Made by a program: the position numbers and the translations under genes
In this document: piece by piece, positions 34,680-46,169 of the stretch
Layout of the letters: every line of letters begins with the position of its first letter
How positions within the stretch are numbered: position 1 is the stretch's first letter
Assembly: GCA_022828595.1 (NCBI GenBank)
Contig: JAKGHH010000004.1
Location: forward strand, 81,496,270-81,560,269
DNA length: 64,000 nt
DNA from: Nelumbo lutea
Taxonomy: Eukaryota > Streptophyta > Magnoliopsida > Proteales > Nelumbonaceae
Reading direction: 5' to 3'
Notes under the pieces: generated by a model
The model's database searches: none
Seen by the model: the letters and a program-made list of their open reading frames with translations, nothing else
Told to the model about the DNA's origin: nothing

Positions 34680-35030
34680 GACATGCCTTGGTGATGAGCT
34701 ACTTGGTAGCGAACTGCTTGGTGGCGAACTGCTTGGTGGCGAACTGCCTGGTGGAGAACTGCCTGGGGGTGAACTACCTGGTGGAGAGCTCCCTGGTGGC
34801 GAACTGCCTGGTGGAGAACTGCCTGGGGGCGAATTGCTTGGTGGCGAGCTCCCTGGTGGTGAACTGCCTGGTGGAGAATTGCTTGGGGGCGAACTGCCTA
34901 GTGGCGAGCTCCCTGGTGGCGAACTGCTTGGTGGCGAGCTCCTTGGTGGCGAACTGCTTGGTGGCGAGCTCCCTGGTGGCAAACTGCCTGGTGGCGAGCT
35001 CCCTGGTGGCGAGCTCCCTACTAGGTGGCC
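34680..35030. repeat. 15-bp minisatellite, about 23 copies
   Basis: Tandem 15-bp units of the form ctgcctggtggcgaa vary at a few positions. The unit length is five codons, so plus (Leu-Leu/Pro-Gly-Gly-Glu) and minus (Pro-Pro-x-Ser-Ser) frames both stay open for more than 100 codons. These frames are artefacts of the repeat inside an LTR. I do not call them genes. Confidence 0.9.
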
Positions 35031-35461
35031 TGTGACTTAGAGAATGGTGCAGCGCAACCCGACTGCCCTCGGCATGTGGTGGTCTTCTTTCTTTTATAGG
35101 TAGTGGGAGCTGAGGGACCTGCGAGAACTGAATCAGAGGACCCAGGGGTATTTTCCCGATGGGGGCTCTCCAACGCTTAAGTTAGCACTCTGATTGTAGA
35201 GAGCTTTGAAGATGATATTGGAGAAACGAGAGAGCTAGAGAGCAGGTATTATCTCCATTTTTCCCCCTCCTCCCCTTTGGGGGGTGAGGTCTTTATATAC
35301 TAGAGTCCTCGCGGGTTAGGTGGGTGAAAAGCCTCCAAATGGTAAGACTCGTCACATCCCATCAGAACCGGGGTACGGTGGTGAACTCCTTGAGGTCGTC
35401 AGGCTAGCATTTGTGTCAGGTGGCCTGGTCGGCGCCTGGGCTAGGTTGTTAGGGCGGCGCC

Positions 35462-35610
35462 TGCGTTAGTTGGCGGGTTGGTGTCTGGGCCAGGTTGTCA
35501 GGTCGGCGCCTATGTCAGTCGGCGGGTCGGTGTCTGGGCCAGGTTGTCAGGTCGGCACCTGTGTCAGTCGGCAGGTTGGTGTGTGGGCCAGGTTGTTAGG
35601 CAGAAGATCT
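35462..35610. repeat. About 54-bp GC-rich tandem repeat, three copies
   Basis: The unit gttggtgtctgggccaggtt...cggcgcctatgtcagtcg occurs three times in a row with few changes. It lies within the solo LTR downstream of its TATA-like motif. Confidence 0.8.
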
Positions 35611-35839
35611 TCCTGCGATACGCCAAAGTACTCCTGTACCGAGCTACCCTACAAGTGGCAAGTTGCCTGGGGGAGCTGTGCCGAGCTGCTTGTGGCGAGC
35701 TCTGTCAAGCTACTTGGCTCTTTGGCGAGCTCTGTGGTGAGCTACCGAGCTCCTTGGTGAGCTACTGAGCTCGTGGGGTATGCATGCCGAGTTTATCAGT
35801 GGGCGCTTTACGGGCGGCTTGGTCGGATCATGTGCTAGG

Positions 35840-35970
35840 CTGATCTAGGTCGGCCAGGTTGCGCAGGCCGCACCAGGTCGTGCAGGCCGCGCGCCAGGCC
35901 GCGCGCAGGTCGCGCAGGCCGCCTGCAGGTCGTGCGCAGGTCACGCAGGCCTCGCAGGCCGCGCCAAGCC
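35840..35970. repeat. CpG-dense cgcaggccg short repeats
   Basis: The words gcgcaggccgc, aggtcgcgcagg and aggtcgtgcagg recur about ten times. This is the most CpG-dense part of the window and sits within the solo LTR. Confidence 0.8.
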
Positions 35971-36094
35971 GACCAGACCGGTGCCCGAGTGGGTCACCAA
36001 CTTCATAAGCTGTTGCCTAGGTGTTTGCTTAGTTGTCACGAGGTGCCACATGTTGCAATTTCACTAGAGGGCCAAATATGCCCTCATCAATAAC

Positions 36095-37140
36095 TATTTT
36101 TGAATATATTATATAATGTTTATTTATTTTTTATAATTTTTGGAAATGAATAATAAATAGTAATTACTTAAACAATAAATAATTGTTAATTATATTTTCA
36201 CATAGAAGTTGTGCCAATGCATGTTTTATGGTTGGATAGGAGAGTTGTTTTTTTCTCATCCCATAAAACATTAAAACTTAAGAATTATAATTTATAAACT
36301 ATAGTTAAGCATAGGATTTTTAATGAAATTATAATTAGCTATAATATATTTATTCATAAAACTATTAAAATATATTAATTTAATGTATATACTCCTTATT
36401 GAGGTCTTAAATTTAGTGTTGTTGATGTATCTTTATGATTTGTTAAAATATTTATAGTATTTTTAAGTGTATTAATGCATATCTTAGTTTTTCTCCGATA
36501 TACATGTGTATCCAAGACATATTTCAATACGTATCTTAAAATTGCATTTCCGATACTTATTGCATGGTAGAAACCCTTGGGCACACACACAACCTGTGCA
36601 CACACAGACATGAATAAACTACTTTCGCTGTGATAAGCCATGGAGGTGTCGTGCTGTGTATTGCCTCTTGACTCTCAAAAACTTACTTTTCGGAGGTAAT
36701 AGGCGTTAGGAGTCGTGTCTTAAAAGTTATTGGAATGCCACTTTCAGATCTTAAACTTTTGACCCAGGCATTGAACGCAGTCAGATGCGTTTTAGACCTG
36801 ATCGAAACTCTAAAATATCTTTTATAATTTTAATAATGGCAAGTCGTATCCTTCATATTTCATTGCCATCGAACGAGAAGGGAGACAGCGATTGAGAGAA
36901 CTTGAAGAAACCCTACCATGGAGTTGTCACCGAAAATCTCTCAAATCCCATTCTTCCCTCTTTCTCTCACTCTAAGAACTCAAAGAAAGGGTTCCGGTCC
37001 TTCATGATCACTTCTGTTAAGTTTCTCTGGTATAGAGAAAAAATTGTCCATCTCCACCTCTATTGGCATGTTCTTTGTCGTCGATCTTTGGTTGAAATTC
37101 GACTCTGATGGCTTCAAGTTCTTCGCCCCATTTGGCTTCG
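36095..37140. other. Spacer between solo LTR and CT-rich duplication
   Basis: 36095-36640 is AT-rich and resembles the host repeat on the other side of the solo LTR. A mixed-composition stretch near 36890-37140 contains short open frames with no family resemblance. No gene is called. Confidence 0.35.
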
Positions 37141-37224
37141 AATTCTGATGCAAAAGGCCTGTGAAATCCCGCCATCGCCACTGCAACTCTCAGCAGTGGT
37201 GGTTAATACTCTCCCTCCCTCTCT

Positions 37225-37269
<45 letters not shown>

Positions 37270-37426
37270 CCTCTCTCTCCATCTCTTCACTCCCGACCAC
37301 TTTCTCCGCCCCATTTGGCTTCGTCGTTGTAGATCTCTGTTGCAAGAGGAGGAGTTGTGAAATCCCGCCACCGCCTCTGCAACTCTCAGTAGTGGCAGTT
37401 AACACCCTCCCTCCCTCTCGCTCTGT

Positions 37427-37461
<35 letters not shown>

Positions 37462-37510
37462 CCCCTCCCTCCCTCCTTCTCCATCTCTTCTCCACTGTCT
37501 TCTCCATCCC
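37095..37510. repeat. About 200-bp tandem duplication with (CT)n microsatellites
   Basis: The units ccccatttggcttcg...gaaatcccgccaYcgcc...ctctcagYagtgg...(tc)n occur at about 37128 and 37312, each ending in a long CT run (37213-37268 and 37430-37460). The CT runs give open frames on both strands that I treat as spurious. Confidence 0.85.
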
Positions 37511-38640
37511 ATTCCCTACCTCTGCAAGTAATGTAAGCCAAAATATGTAAAATTAATTATTTCAATTTTAATTAATTATTAAATATTTTAATAGTTTTTA
37601 AGATATTAATTTTCTAATTATTAAATATTTTCAAATTGTTTCATATACTTTATTACTATTTATTATTATTATTATTTTAATTCTTAATAATTTATTTTTA
37701 ATTTATAAATTTATACATATACTTTATTACTAAAAATAGGATGTTTTGTTGTATTGAAACACCAAATATGGTCATTCGTGCAAATGGGATGTATCGATAC
37801 TTTAAACCATGATTGTGTGTCTGTTGGAAGAAGATTATTCTTCGTGTTGGCATTTTTGAAATTTTTATATGTTGTATGCAGAGGCCATGATTGATCTACC
37901 CCTGGTGCTCAACTTGCCTTTTCTCACAGCAATTTATTCCGTTCATGTTCCTAGTGTTTCTTAATGTTCTTTTCATTTTGTCCATACTCTCGGTTTTTGT
38001 GGTTGGATCTAATGTTTGATCTTGTTTTGTAATATGAGAATAAATGAATGGACTTTTTCTTTTTATGGCTTAAAAAACAAAAGCAAGAATTAAATTCAAT
38101 GGTGTACAACAACAAATCATAGGAGATAAAGTAACTACAAGATTAAAATATTGTTGTTTCTCAATTTGTTGTATTCAGCATAGCTTATTTAAATTAAGTT
38201 ATTAAAATATGATAAAAAAAGCATCTAAACAAATGCAATATCATAAAATAATGAATAATGACCTTTAATAGGTTTTTAATTTAAAAGTTGAAAGTAAAAA
38301 TATTTGGGATATTTCATAGGTAATGTGTATAATCTTGTTAACTACAGTTATATACAAATACAAATAAACCTTTTGATTTAAATATATATATATATATATA
38401 TATAAACATTTAAAAACATTAATTTTTCTTAAAAAAATATTGTCCCTTGGAAGCATTGAAAAATGGGATTGATTGAGGTTACAAGAATAAATGGAAAACT
38501 TCAATTTTAGATTGCTGTTTGGATTTTTGCTGGTGTGAACTTGTCTTGTACCGCCAATCCCAAGCCTAGAGATAAGAGAGCAGCCAGTAATATAACTTTG
38601 GGATTCTTGCCCTTAATATCAATAAAAATAACATTTTTAA
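37511..38640. other. AT-rich spacer, nothing recognised
   Basis: Includes a (ta)n run near 38382-38404. Short frames have no recognisable homology. Confidence 0.35.
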
Positions 38641-38658
38641 TATAATTTTTAGAATAGG

Positions 38659-38991
38659 ATAGTTTTCTTGAAAAAATATCAAATAAAGGCATGGGATACT
38701 GTTCACCTCCTCCTGAAGCACCGAACAATGGTGGCAAACCTCCCCCACCTCTAGTCTCTCTCTCTCCCTTATTCTTCTTCGCATCGTTTTCAGACCTTCC
38801 CTAGCTCTGTTATCAGTTGTGAAAGTTTAGATAATGCCGAGTTGAAGAAAAGACCGACAGCTCTGCTCTATTGGAGAGGGAGAGAGAGAGAGGAGGTGGG
38901 GGAGCTTTGCCACCGTGTTCGGTGCTTCAGGAGGAGGAAGGATGTGAGTAGTATCTCGTGCCCTTATTTAATATTTTTTCAAAAAAATTAT
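38659..38991. repeat. Inverted repeat, hairpin-forming, downstream of the PPR-DYW gene
   Basis: The left arm 38659-38770 and right arm 38874-38991 are reverse complements over about 110 bp. Both contain ggtgcttcaggaggagg, accggtgg-type gccacc, gaggtgggggag and agagagaga on the same relative strand. The arms are separated by about 100 bp that also shows weak complementarity. It lies about 220 bp beyond the 3' end of the minus-strand DYW gene. Confidence 0.75.
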
Positions 38992-39212
38992 CTAAATTGC
39001 CCTTATTGGCTAGAATCCCTAGAACTTTTGCCAAACTTTTATGTCTTAGTCGATAAGTCCTTTAATTCCTGCATTTACTGTTTTACCTTGTTCACTTCTT
39101 GCACATTCACAGTAACATCCTACCCACACCCACACCCAACACGATCCAATCGGGCTCGGTACACGCGTGTGATAAAGGATACCTAACTACCATCCAAGCC
39201 AAGGGTTCCACC

Positions 39213-41501
39213 TCACCAGTAGCCCCCACAGGAGCAAAGCCCAGCTTTGAAATGGTGAAAACGGTTACGGTCCCTCACTACTATTTCTCTCTCCTCAAGC
39301 TTGGATACCAGCTCTATTGCTCTATGGCAATCTCCACATATCCTCAAGTTCTTCACAATCTTAATTGGTGATTGGGGTTCTGTACTAATAAACGCAAACG
39401 TTAACGCCAACTTCTCACTGTGACGATACAAGGACTCCTCCTTGTCTTCTTCATCCAAGTTCCTTAGTAAGGCCCCTGTGTCTGGCTCATATCCCATCGG
39501 CTTAATCTGCTTTACCAACTCATCCCAAGCTGCATAGATTTCTTCAGATCTTGGGTGTGATTTATCCCCAGCAACAAACTCATGAATAACGCCCCCAACT
39601 TCAACTGCACTACAGCCGGGAGTCTTCTGCACTTGTTGAGCTTTCATTTGGGCCCTCACCCTTGCAACATCTCTCCATTTCCCTGCAGAAGCGTACACAT
39701 TTGACAAGAGCACATAATTCCCATCGTGGCTGGGATCCAATTCAACAAGCATACGAACTGCTTCTTCAGCCAATTTGACATTTTGGTGGGATCGACATGC
39801 ACCAAGCAGTGCTCCCCAGACAACCTTGTCCGGCTTGATAGGCATGCTTCTCACAAATTCATAAGCATCGGCCAACCTTCCAGCTCGACCGAGGAGGTCA
39901 ACGACGCAACCATAATGCTCTAACCGCGGTACAATGCTGTACCGGCTTTGCATTAAATTGAACAGCTCCAAGCCCTCAGCTGTCAAGCCCCCACCATGGC
40001 TACAAGCATTAAGCAAGCCCACAAAAGTAATATCATTGGGCACTACTCCAGTTCTTTCCATCAGGGTAAAAATCTCAAGGGCTTTTTTTCCTTGCCCGTG
40101 CATGGCTAGACCTTTGATCATAGCATTCCAAGATGCCAAATCCTTTGTGGGCATACCCTGAAACAGGTGCCAAGATCGATCTATATCTCCGCATTTGGCA
40201 TACATGTCAACAAGAGCAGTTGCCAAGAATACATCCATCTCAACCCCGTTCTTCTCAATGTATGTGTGCACCCACTCTCCCAAACCCAATGCACCCATCT
40301 GGGAGCAAGCAGCAATTAAGCTGACCATGGTTACTCCATCGGGCTTAACACTATCCTTACACTCTGCTTGCATCTCCCTGAATAACTTAACTGCTTCCAC
40401 GGGTCTTTGATTCTGAGTATATCCCCCAATCATAGCATTCCATGTCACAAGATCTTTCTCAGGAATCTCATCAAACACTTTTCTTGCATCATCGATTCTT
40501 CCGAGCTTGGCATATAGATTAAGAACCGCTGTGGAAACGGAGATGGAATTGGTTGACTTCGCAAAACTGATTATACGCTCAACAGCAGCAGGGTCAGGTG
40601 AAATGGCCCCACTGACAGCCGATGCAACCGAAAGAATAGTAGTATTGTCAGGACTGATTCCTGATCTTAGCATTTGCGCAAAAGCTGATAGTGCCTCATC
40701 GTTCCAACCATTTTGAGAAAACCCAGCTATCAAAGCATTCCACGAGACCAAATTTCTTTTTGGCATCTCATCGAATAACTTTTGAGCAGTTTCTAAGTTA
40801 CCCACTTTGGCGTAAGCACTTATCATTGTATTCCAAGAAATTACGTCTCTTTGAGGCATTTCAACAAACAGTTTTTGTGCAGAATCTAGATCACCGGAGT
40901 TCAACGAACCTGCAAGCATGATATTCCAAGAAGTTGAATTGGGTTCAACAATTTGCCAGAAGACCCTAACCGCGCATTCATTCTGACGAGACTTGAAATA
41001 CATATCCAATAGTGAATTCAGCACGAAAATGTTGTCAGAGACACAAGCATTCTTCACCAGGCTGGCATGGATTTGGGATCCGAGACTGGTACCAAGCATG
41101 GCAGCACAGGCCTTAAGTACACAAGGGAAAGTGAAGTGGTCTGGTTTAAATCCCTTACCGAGCAATTGTATATAAAATAAGAGAGCTCGTTCAAAGAGAC
41201 CATTTCTGGTGTAACCCCTGAGCATGGAATTGCACAAGACAGTATCGGGTTCTTCAACATAGTTGAAGAGACGAGTTGCATAGTCCATGGTGCCAGAAGC
41301 AGAGCAGATGGAAATCAGCTTTGCCACGAGGATATTGTCTTGTTGGAGTGATCTGCGGAGCAGCTGGGCTTGGATTTGCTTGAGCTGGTGCAATTTGAGA
41401 TTGGGGTTTTGTTCCAGCAAGTGAGAGAAATGTTGCTGGTCTTTGGACCTTGGAAGAAACTGAGGTAGTTTCCCTACTGGATCCAAGACCAGACAACCCA
41501 T
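39213..41501 (-). CDS. PLS-class PPR protein with E/E+ and DYW domains
   Basis: An intact intronless 762-residue protein. DYW-type PPR proteins recognise organelle transcripts and can act as site-specific C-to-U RNA editing factors through a cytidine-deaminase-like C-terminus. PLS repeats run from about residue 75 to 590, for example SWNTMISAYAKVGNLETAQ, TWNAMIGGYTQNQRPVEA and ATALVDMYAKCGDIDRS. The E/E+ segment includes GNYVLLSNVYASAGKW and TPGCSAVEV. The DYW domain spans about 668-762 with the catalytic-type HSEKLA (H694, E696) and CGDCH (C722, C725) zinc ligands. It ends in GYW instead of DYW. The N-terminus (MGCLVLDPVGK) is short, so an import signal is not obvious. The start is the first ATG of the frame. 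The VAP27-like gene ends about 260 bp upstream on the same strand. Confidence 0.95.
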   Translation of the reverse strand: MGCLVLDPVGKLPQFLPRSKDQQHFSHLLEQNPNLKLHQLKQIQAQLLRRSLQQDNILVAKLISICSASGTMDYATRLFNYVEEPDTVLCNSMLRGYTRNGLFERALLFYIQLLGKGFKPDHFTFPCVLKACAAMLGTSLGSQIHASLVKNACVSDNIFVLNSLLDMYFKSRQNECAVRVFWQIVEPNSTSWNIMLAGSLNSGDLDSAQKLFVEMPQRDVISWNTMISAYAKVGNLETAQKLFDEMPKRNLVSWNALIAGFSQNGWNDEALSAFAQMLRSGISPDNTTILSVASAVSGAISPDPAAVERIISFAKSTNSISVSTAVLNLYAKLGRIDDARKVFDEIPEKDLVTWNAMIGGYTQNQRPVEAVKLFREMQAECKDSVKPDGVTMVSLIAACSQMGALGLGEWVHTYIEKNGVEMDVFLATALVDMYAKCGDIDRSWHLFQGMPTKDLASWNAMIKGLAMHGQGKKALEIFTLMERTGVVPNDITFVGLLNACSHGGGLTAEGLELFNLMQSRYSIVPRLEHYGCVVDLLGRAGRLADAYEFVRSMPIKPDKVVWGALLGACRSHQNVKLAEEAVRMLVELDPSHDGNYVLLSNVYASAGKWRDVARVRAQMKAQQVQKTPGCSAVEVGGVIHEFVAGDKSHPRSEEIYAAWDELVKQIKPMGYEPDTGALLRNLDEEDKEESLYRHSEKLALTFAFISTEPQSPIKIVKNLRICGDCHRAIELVSKLEEREIVVRDRNRFHHFKAGLCSCGGYW

Positions 41502-41764
41502 CTTGAGAGATCATTTACTTTCTCATATACGAAATTTCTCATTTTAATATTTTGGAGGGAGTGTAAGTTGTTCATATAAACAAGATAACAGACATCTGTT
41601 GAAATTCACCAAACTACCCCTAGAATGAAACCACAACTTATATACAGTTTCCCCTCCTCCAACTGTATATGAAACTTGTAGGACAGGGAAGAACTGTTTG
41701 TTCTCTATACCTCTGACTAATTACAGACTTCAGTTATCTCTAATTCCGCTTGAGATTCCTTTCT
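41502..41764 (-). promoter_or_regulatory. Compact spacer: DYW promoter and VAP27-like 3' UTR
   Basis: The 263 bp between the DYW start (41501) and the VAP27-like stop (41765) must hold both the 5' region of one gene and the 3' end of the other, since both read on the minus strand. I see no strong TATA box. The tightness suggests overlapping transcripts. Confidence 0.4.
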
Positions 41765-43899
41765 TTAAGAGCGTAACCATAACCCAAGCGCCACACCGAC
41801 AAGTGCCATCATAACAACAAACAGAAAGGGGAACCCGACCTGAACTCTTCTAGCACCACTCTATTTTTTCACCACTGCCTGCAAAGAGAGAAACCAATGA
41901 CCACTGTCACAAACCAAACTCAGGAAGCATATAATCTCAGGGCAAGATCAGTATCATCCTTGCATTTTAACTGGTAAAATAACAAACTATTTTCACTTTG
42001 AAAATCAGAACGCATACACAAAAGCAGTGGAACTTCACTGTAGGTTCAATTGAGGTGCAACTGAAATATTTGGAACTGCATGCTCATTGTGTTACAATGA
42101 TCTACAATGACACTTCAAGCACAACTCCATCTCACAACCTAACCAATTTGCACCCCTAATCCTGATCATTCAATCAGTGGCCACCATTTCACTGGGAAAT
42201 AACCCAAACATGTTATGTTTGGGAGCTGGCTCCTGAGTCCTGACCATTAACTCTTCTGTCGATTCTGATAGACATACGCATTTCCTTTGTCTTACATGAT
42301 TGCTTCAGATTATGGACAAAAATGGGAATCATTATATAGTTTTATAGCTTAAGCTATGGCCATGGAAAAATAGCAGAAATACCTCAAATAAGATAAGAAA
42401 ATACTCAATTATCCCCAAAAAACTGCTTACTAGTTCTTGCCATAATGCTTCACACTCTTGAGTTATCCTGCTCCTCTCTTCTTTTAGCTTTGCAATAGCA
42501 ATACCTGCCTGCAAAAAAAAATATCATCTTCATTACTATACCAATGTTTTAACATATACCAACAAAAAACAATACCAGCAGGTTCTCTTCTCATTAAATC
42601 AAAGCATGGAATTCAGTTGCCAATAATTTGCCTAGAGAACCAGCACAACTCACATTCACTTCAGCTCACCATGCTGTTATGTTAGAATTTGGAAATTGAG
42701 AGTTGAAAAGACCAATTAACCTCCCTTAGCTTTGATTCCCTTTCATCTATCTTTGAGTTTAACTCCAAAATAGCCTTAGCTAACTCCAAATCACCAATTT
42801 CCTTCACTAATTTCATCTCCTCCACATTCCAAGCTGACTTCATATCTACACCTTTAGTAGATTTAACCTCCTCCAGGACCTGTAAATACGAAATACAAGT
42901 TAATTGTTGTATTACAGTTATTCTTTTTTCTTTACTTTTTTGTTGCAGTGCACAATCTGCATTCCTGAAAGTTTCGTTATTGGAGAGAGAGAGAGGTATT
43001 GGTAAACCCCACTTTATACTTGAAAATTGTTGAAGCTTCATAATAAGGCTCCTACTTCAAAGCCCCATTAATTGGTAGACGAAAATAGGGGTGGAAAATA
43101 GGAGGAACGGTAAACCAAAACTAGAAAGCAAAGTAATTACTATACGTACCATACAGAGCGGGGGTAGGTTCTCATCTCCACTCACTACTTGACCTTTTAA
43201 AATTGAAGGTTCATTATTAAGTTCCTGTTTCAGAGCCCCATTTACTGGAAGAAGTACAGGAGAAAGTGGTGGGCTAACCAGAACAACTCTCAACTTATTC
43301 TCTTCAATGTATCTTCCATTATCTTTAGTGAACTGCCAAAGAAACAATGAGAAAACTTGACAGACAACCTAAAGTCAATTTCAACAGCAAACAATACTTA
43401 CCATGATGGGTGTAATGTCCTCTACAGTAGTTCCAAGAAGGACTACCATGCTTTGGATTAGGAACTTATCTTTGCACTGCAGATCAGGAGGCTCTTCACG
43501 TTAAGCTTGCATAGTTACTTCATTGACATCAAACACAAAACATGAGAAATCAAATTAAAGTCGGTAAATAATACTAAATACAGCAGAGGAAACACATGAG
43601 AAACCTATTCTTTTTCTTCACATTAAGCAATCTGAGAAAGAAATTCTTTTCCATCTTGTATTTATTTAAGAATATTACATGAGCCATATTTTAATGTAGT
43701 GAGTGTCTTCTTCCATAATGAGAACTTCAATGGTCCTAGAATAACTTATTTAAGTTGCATCACCAATCTTAATTATTTATGCCTTCCCCTCTGGTGAAGA
43801 GGTCCTCAGACATTCATGCTGCATGGCATGATGGGGTCAAGGAAAAAAAAAACTTCAATGTGCAAAACGTGTAGAAAACATGATCAAAACAATGAGGCA

Positions 43900-44400
43900 T
43901 ATTGTTTTTTTGATCAGCAAAAGAGAAACTTTTATTAATTTAAAAACAGATTACAAGAACTTTCCAGAGTCTAACAAGAGTGTCTGCCAGTCCATTTGCT
44001 GTCCTTTTAGTCCACCCAAATGTAGAGTCAAAGCTCTTGGCTGGTAAATCAATCTCCCTGAATGCAAATCTATACTTCCATGGTGCTGAGTTTACTTGCT
44101 TAGCCCAAGAGATGACCAACAGTGAGTCCCCTTCACTTCCAACTCTCTAGCTTCTAATTGCACTGCTAATTTCAAGCCTTGCAAGAGTGTCATTATTTCT
44201 GCCTGAACTGAGTCTCCATACCCAATTGGTCCTGAGAATAAAGCTACAATTTACTATCAAAGTTCAGCTTCAATTTATTTGGCCCTGGAGGTTTCCGATC
44301 CATCTTGATAATTTCTTTATGCATTTCCATTTGTGCCACTTCCTTCCATTTTATTATTATGTCATTTGTTGAAACATCATCTTGACATTACCTAAACATT
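43900..44400 (-). pseudogene. LINE 3' fragment (RNase H) in VAP27-like intron 3, copy A
   Basis: Minus-strand reading gives GYGDSVQAEIMTLLQGLKL near 44225-44165, the RNase H segment with its conserved acidic residue, and then a 3' tail that reaches a T-rich edge at 43908-43916 (poly-A on the minus strand). Stops interrupt it. It lies in the intron between exons 45578 and 43517. Confidence 0.65.
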
Positions 44401-44489
44401 CCTTAGCAATTCATGATTTCAAAGTCTTCTGGGGGAATAACAGATCGATTTGCATTAACTTTATAGTGTAATGCATATTCATGCCCCTT

Positions 44490-45430
44490 ATAAGTAACTG
44501 TAAAAATTTTATTAAACATGGAACAAAATATATACAAACAGTAGAAGCATCCCTTGTAGAAGTGCAAATTGCATCCTCTCAAGTCGGTTTAATTTCAAAT
44601 TATAATTGAGCCCAATACAATTATCCCCTATTAACCCCCTGATTGGCTAGGGTATCAGCCAACCCATTAGCTGAGCTCTGAACCCACTATGTCCTTCTAA
44701 TCATATTGCTAGTTAACCATTTGAATTTCTTGACTTCATCCTTGCAATGCCAAACCACAACCTCTGGATTCCTTGACCAGCCCACCACCACCATAGAATC
44801 CCCTTCAACAATCAGCTTGTATATGTTCTTGTCTCTTGATAACTGCACCCTTTGAAGTACAGCAAAGATTTCAGCCCTTACAGAATCCCCAACACCAATT
44901 GGTCCTGAAAACAAAGCTGTAATTTGATCATCTTTATTTCTACGAAAAACTCCCCCTATTCCAAATGGGTCCTGATTACCATGGTTGCTCCCATCAAAGT
45001 TTAATTTAATGAAGCCATTTATAGGAGGTAACACTCTATATACTGGCTTCTTTTTTGAAGAACCTTTTGCCACCTTCCCCCAATCTCTCCAAGTATCATC
45101 ATACAAGAAAAATGAAAAACTAATCCATTGTGCATAACGCATTCCATCACCCCAGTCATAACACATTTCATCACCACTTCCTTCTTTCCTTCTCTAAAAA
45201 CATTCTTGTGTTCCTTTATTCCAAAATTCTTCAAACCAATGCTCCCTTGTGCATCTCCACAAGATTCTTCTTCTCTTCTTCAGCCAAATAAAAAAGGCTG
45301 GATCAAACAGCCTATTCATCTCCACTGGCATAGTCCACCTACATCCAAACAAAACAAAGAACTATTCCCAAATTCATGCAACAAATGGACAAGAGATTGG
45401 TAGGTGTTAACAAGTTTCACCATTAGATTT
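44490..45430 (-). pseudogene. LINE 3' fragment (zf-RVT end plus RNase H) in intron 3, copy B
   Basis: The 159-codon frame at 45166-44687 contains KLNFDGSNHGNQDPFGIGGV, GVGDSVRAEIFAVLQ and VEGDSMVVVGW: an RNase H domain with the D, E and D positions kept. Upstream (45380-45180) a shifted frame reads MPVEMNRLFDPAFFIWLKK and HWFEEFWNKGTQ, typical of the link before RNase H in plant LINEs. It is the second such 3' end in the same orientation within the intron, so two insertions, or a duplication, occurred. It is in the same direction as the host gene. Confidence 0.75.
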
Positions 45431-46169
45431 ACCATAGATTGTTTAATGACTGGAGATGAGGAAGAAAAACATCAAGAGATACAAATCCACACAGCCACCC
45501 ACAATTGTTGCACACTCACGTCATTAATGTGATTCTCTATGTCCTTGAGCCATAATAAAGCAAGGAAATCACTTGACCTGTGAAATCACAAGTTGACCTT
45601 GGCTGAACAATGCCAATGTTTGGTCGTACACAGTATTTCTTTGGAGAAGTAGTTTTTACCTGCAAAAAAAGACGCCTAGATTGCCATCAATCAGGAAATG
45701 AGTACTTCACATTCACTACATTTAGTGGTAGCATTGTGATATCAGCAAAGTCATCAAAATCAAGCAGTTAAAAGACCAGATAAATGCTGAGAAATATTAG
45801 AAATTTGTAATATTTAAATCTGCATTTTGTACTTCCTCTTACAAAGGAAATGATGCAGAAGAAAGTTTAGACATCTTAAATCACTGCCCCCAGTTAATTT
45901 CAGTAAACTCTTCTTTACCAACATAAAGTTAGAAAATGCAGAAGAAATTGAAGAAAGTTAAAGAGGTGATTAGAACTATTTTTTAAACACATAATTAGGT
46001 GGAAATTATGTGGTAATTGAGAATATAAAAGTTCAGAGCAGAAAATACTGGAAATAAGTGATCTATAACATCATATCCATTCAAAAAGTTGTTTTCACCT
46101 TGAAAGCAACACATTGATCTGAGTTGCTGACGAGTTGAACCAAACATGAGCTTTGCTTCTTCAACTCAA

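Larger units (their letters stand above)
34592..36094. mobile_element. 1.49-kb solo LTR with internal minisatellites
   Basis: The insert 34597-36089 begins tgatgtaacc and ends ccctcatca. It is flanked by ataac at 34592-34596 and 36090-36094. Removing it rejoins the AT-rich host repeat. TG...CA ends and a 5-bp duplication are LTR-retrotransposon hallmarks, and the lack of internal genes indicates a solo LTR. It contains a TATA-like tttatatac (near 35291) and is GC-rich against an AT-rich host. Orientation is probably plus from the TATA placement, but this is weak. Confidence 0.8.
33702..37809. mobile_element. Possible ~4.1-kb element bounded by ggtttaaa...cgatac inverted ends
   Basis: The left end aggtttaaaatttcgatatg (33702) and right end gtatcgatactttaaacca (37791) are inverted. 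Both sit next to gtattg/gtatcg words that recur near 33800-33840 and 36500-36560. No transposase is seen, and much of the inside is explained by a solo LTR and simple repeats. It could instead be two separate small elements in opposite orientation. Confidence 0.3.

Noticed and set aside
34668..35040. Long opposite open frames (Pro/Ser-rich on minus, Gly/Glu/Leu-rich on plus)
   Set aside because: They arise from a 15-bp minisatellite inside a solo LTR. Unit length divisible by three keeps all such frames open, and no start context or flanking coding sequence supports a gene.
37114..37550. Open frames full of Ser-Leu or Glu-Arg repeats
   Set aside because: Translation of CT/AG microsatellites in a tandem duplication. 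Frames exist on both strands over the same bases.
33702..37809. Treating the 4.1-kb inverted-end region as a confirmed transposon
   Set aside because: Only about 20 bp at each end match, with no target duplication or transposase, so it is kept as a low-confidence feature only.
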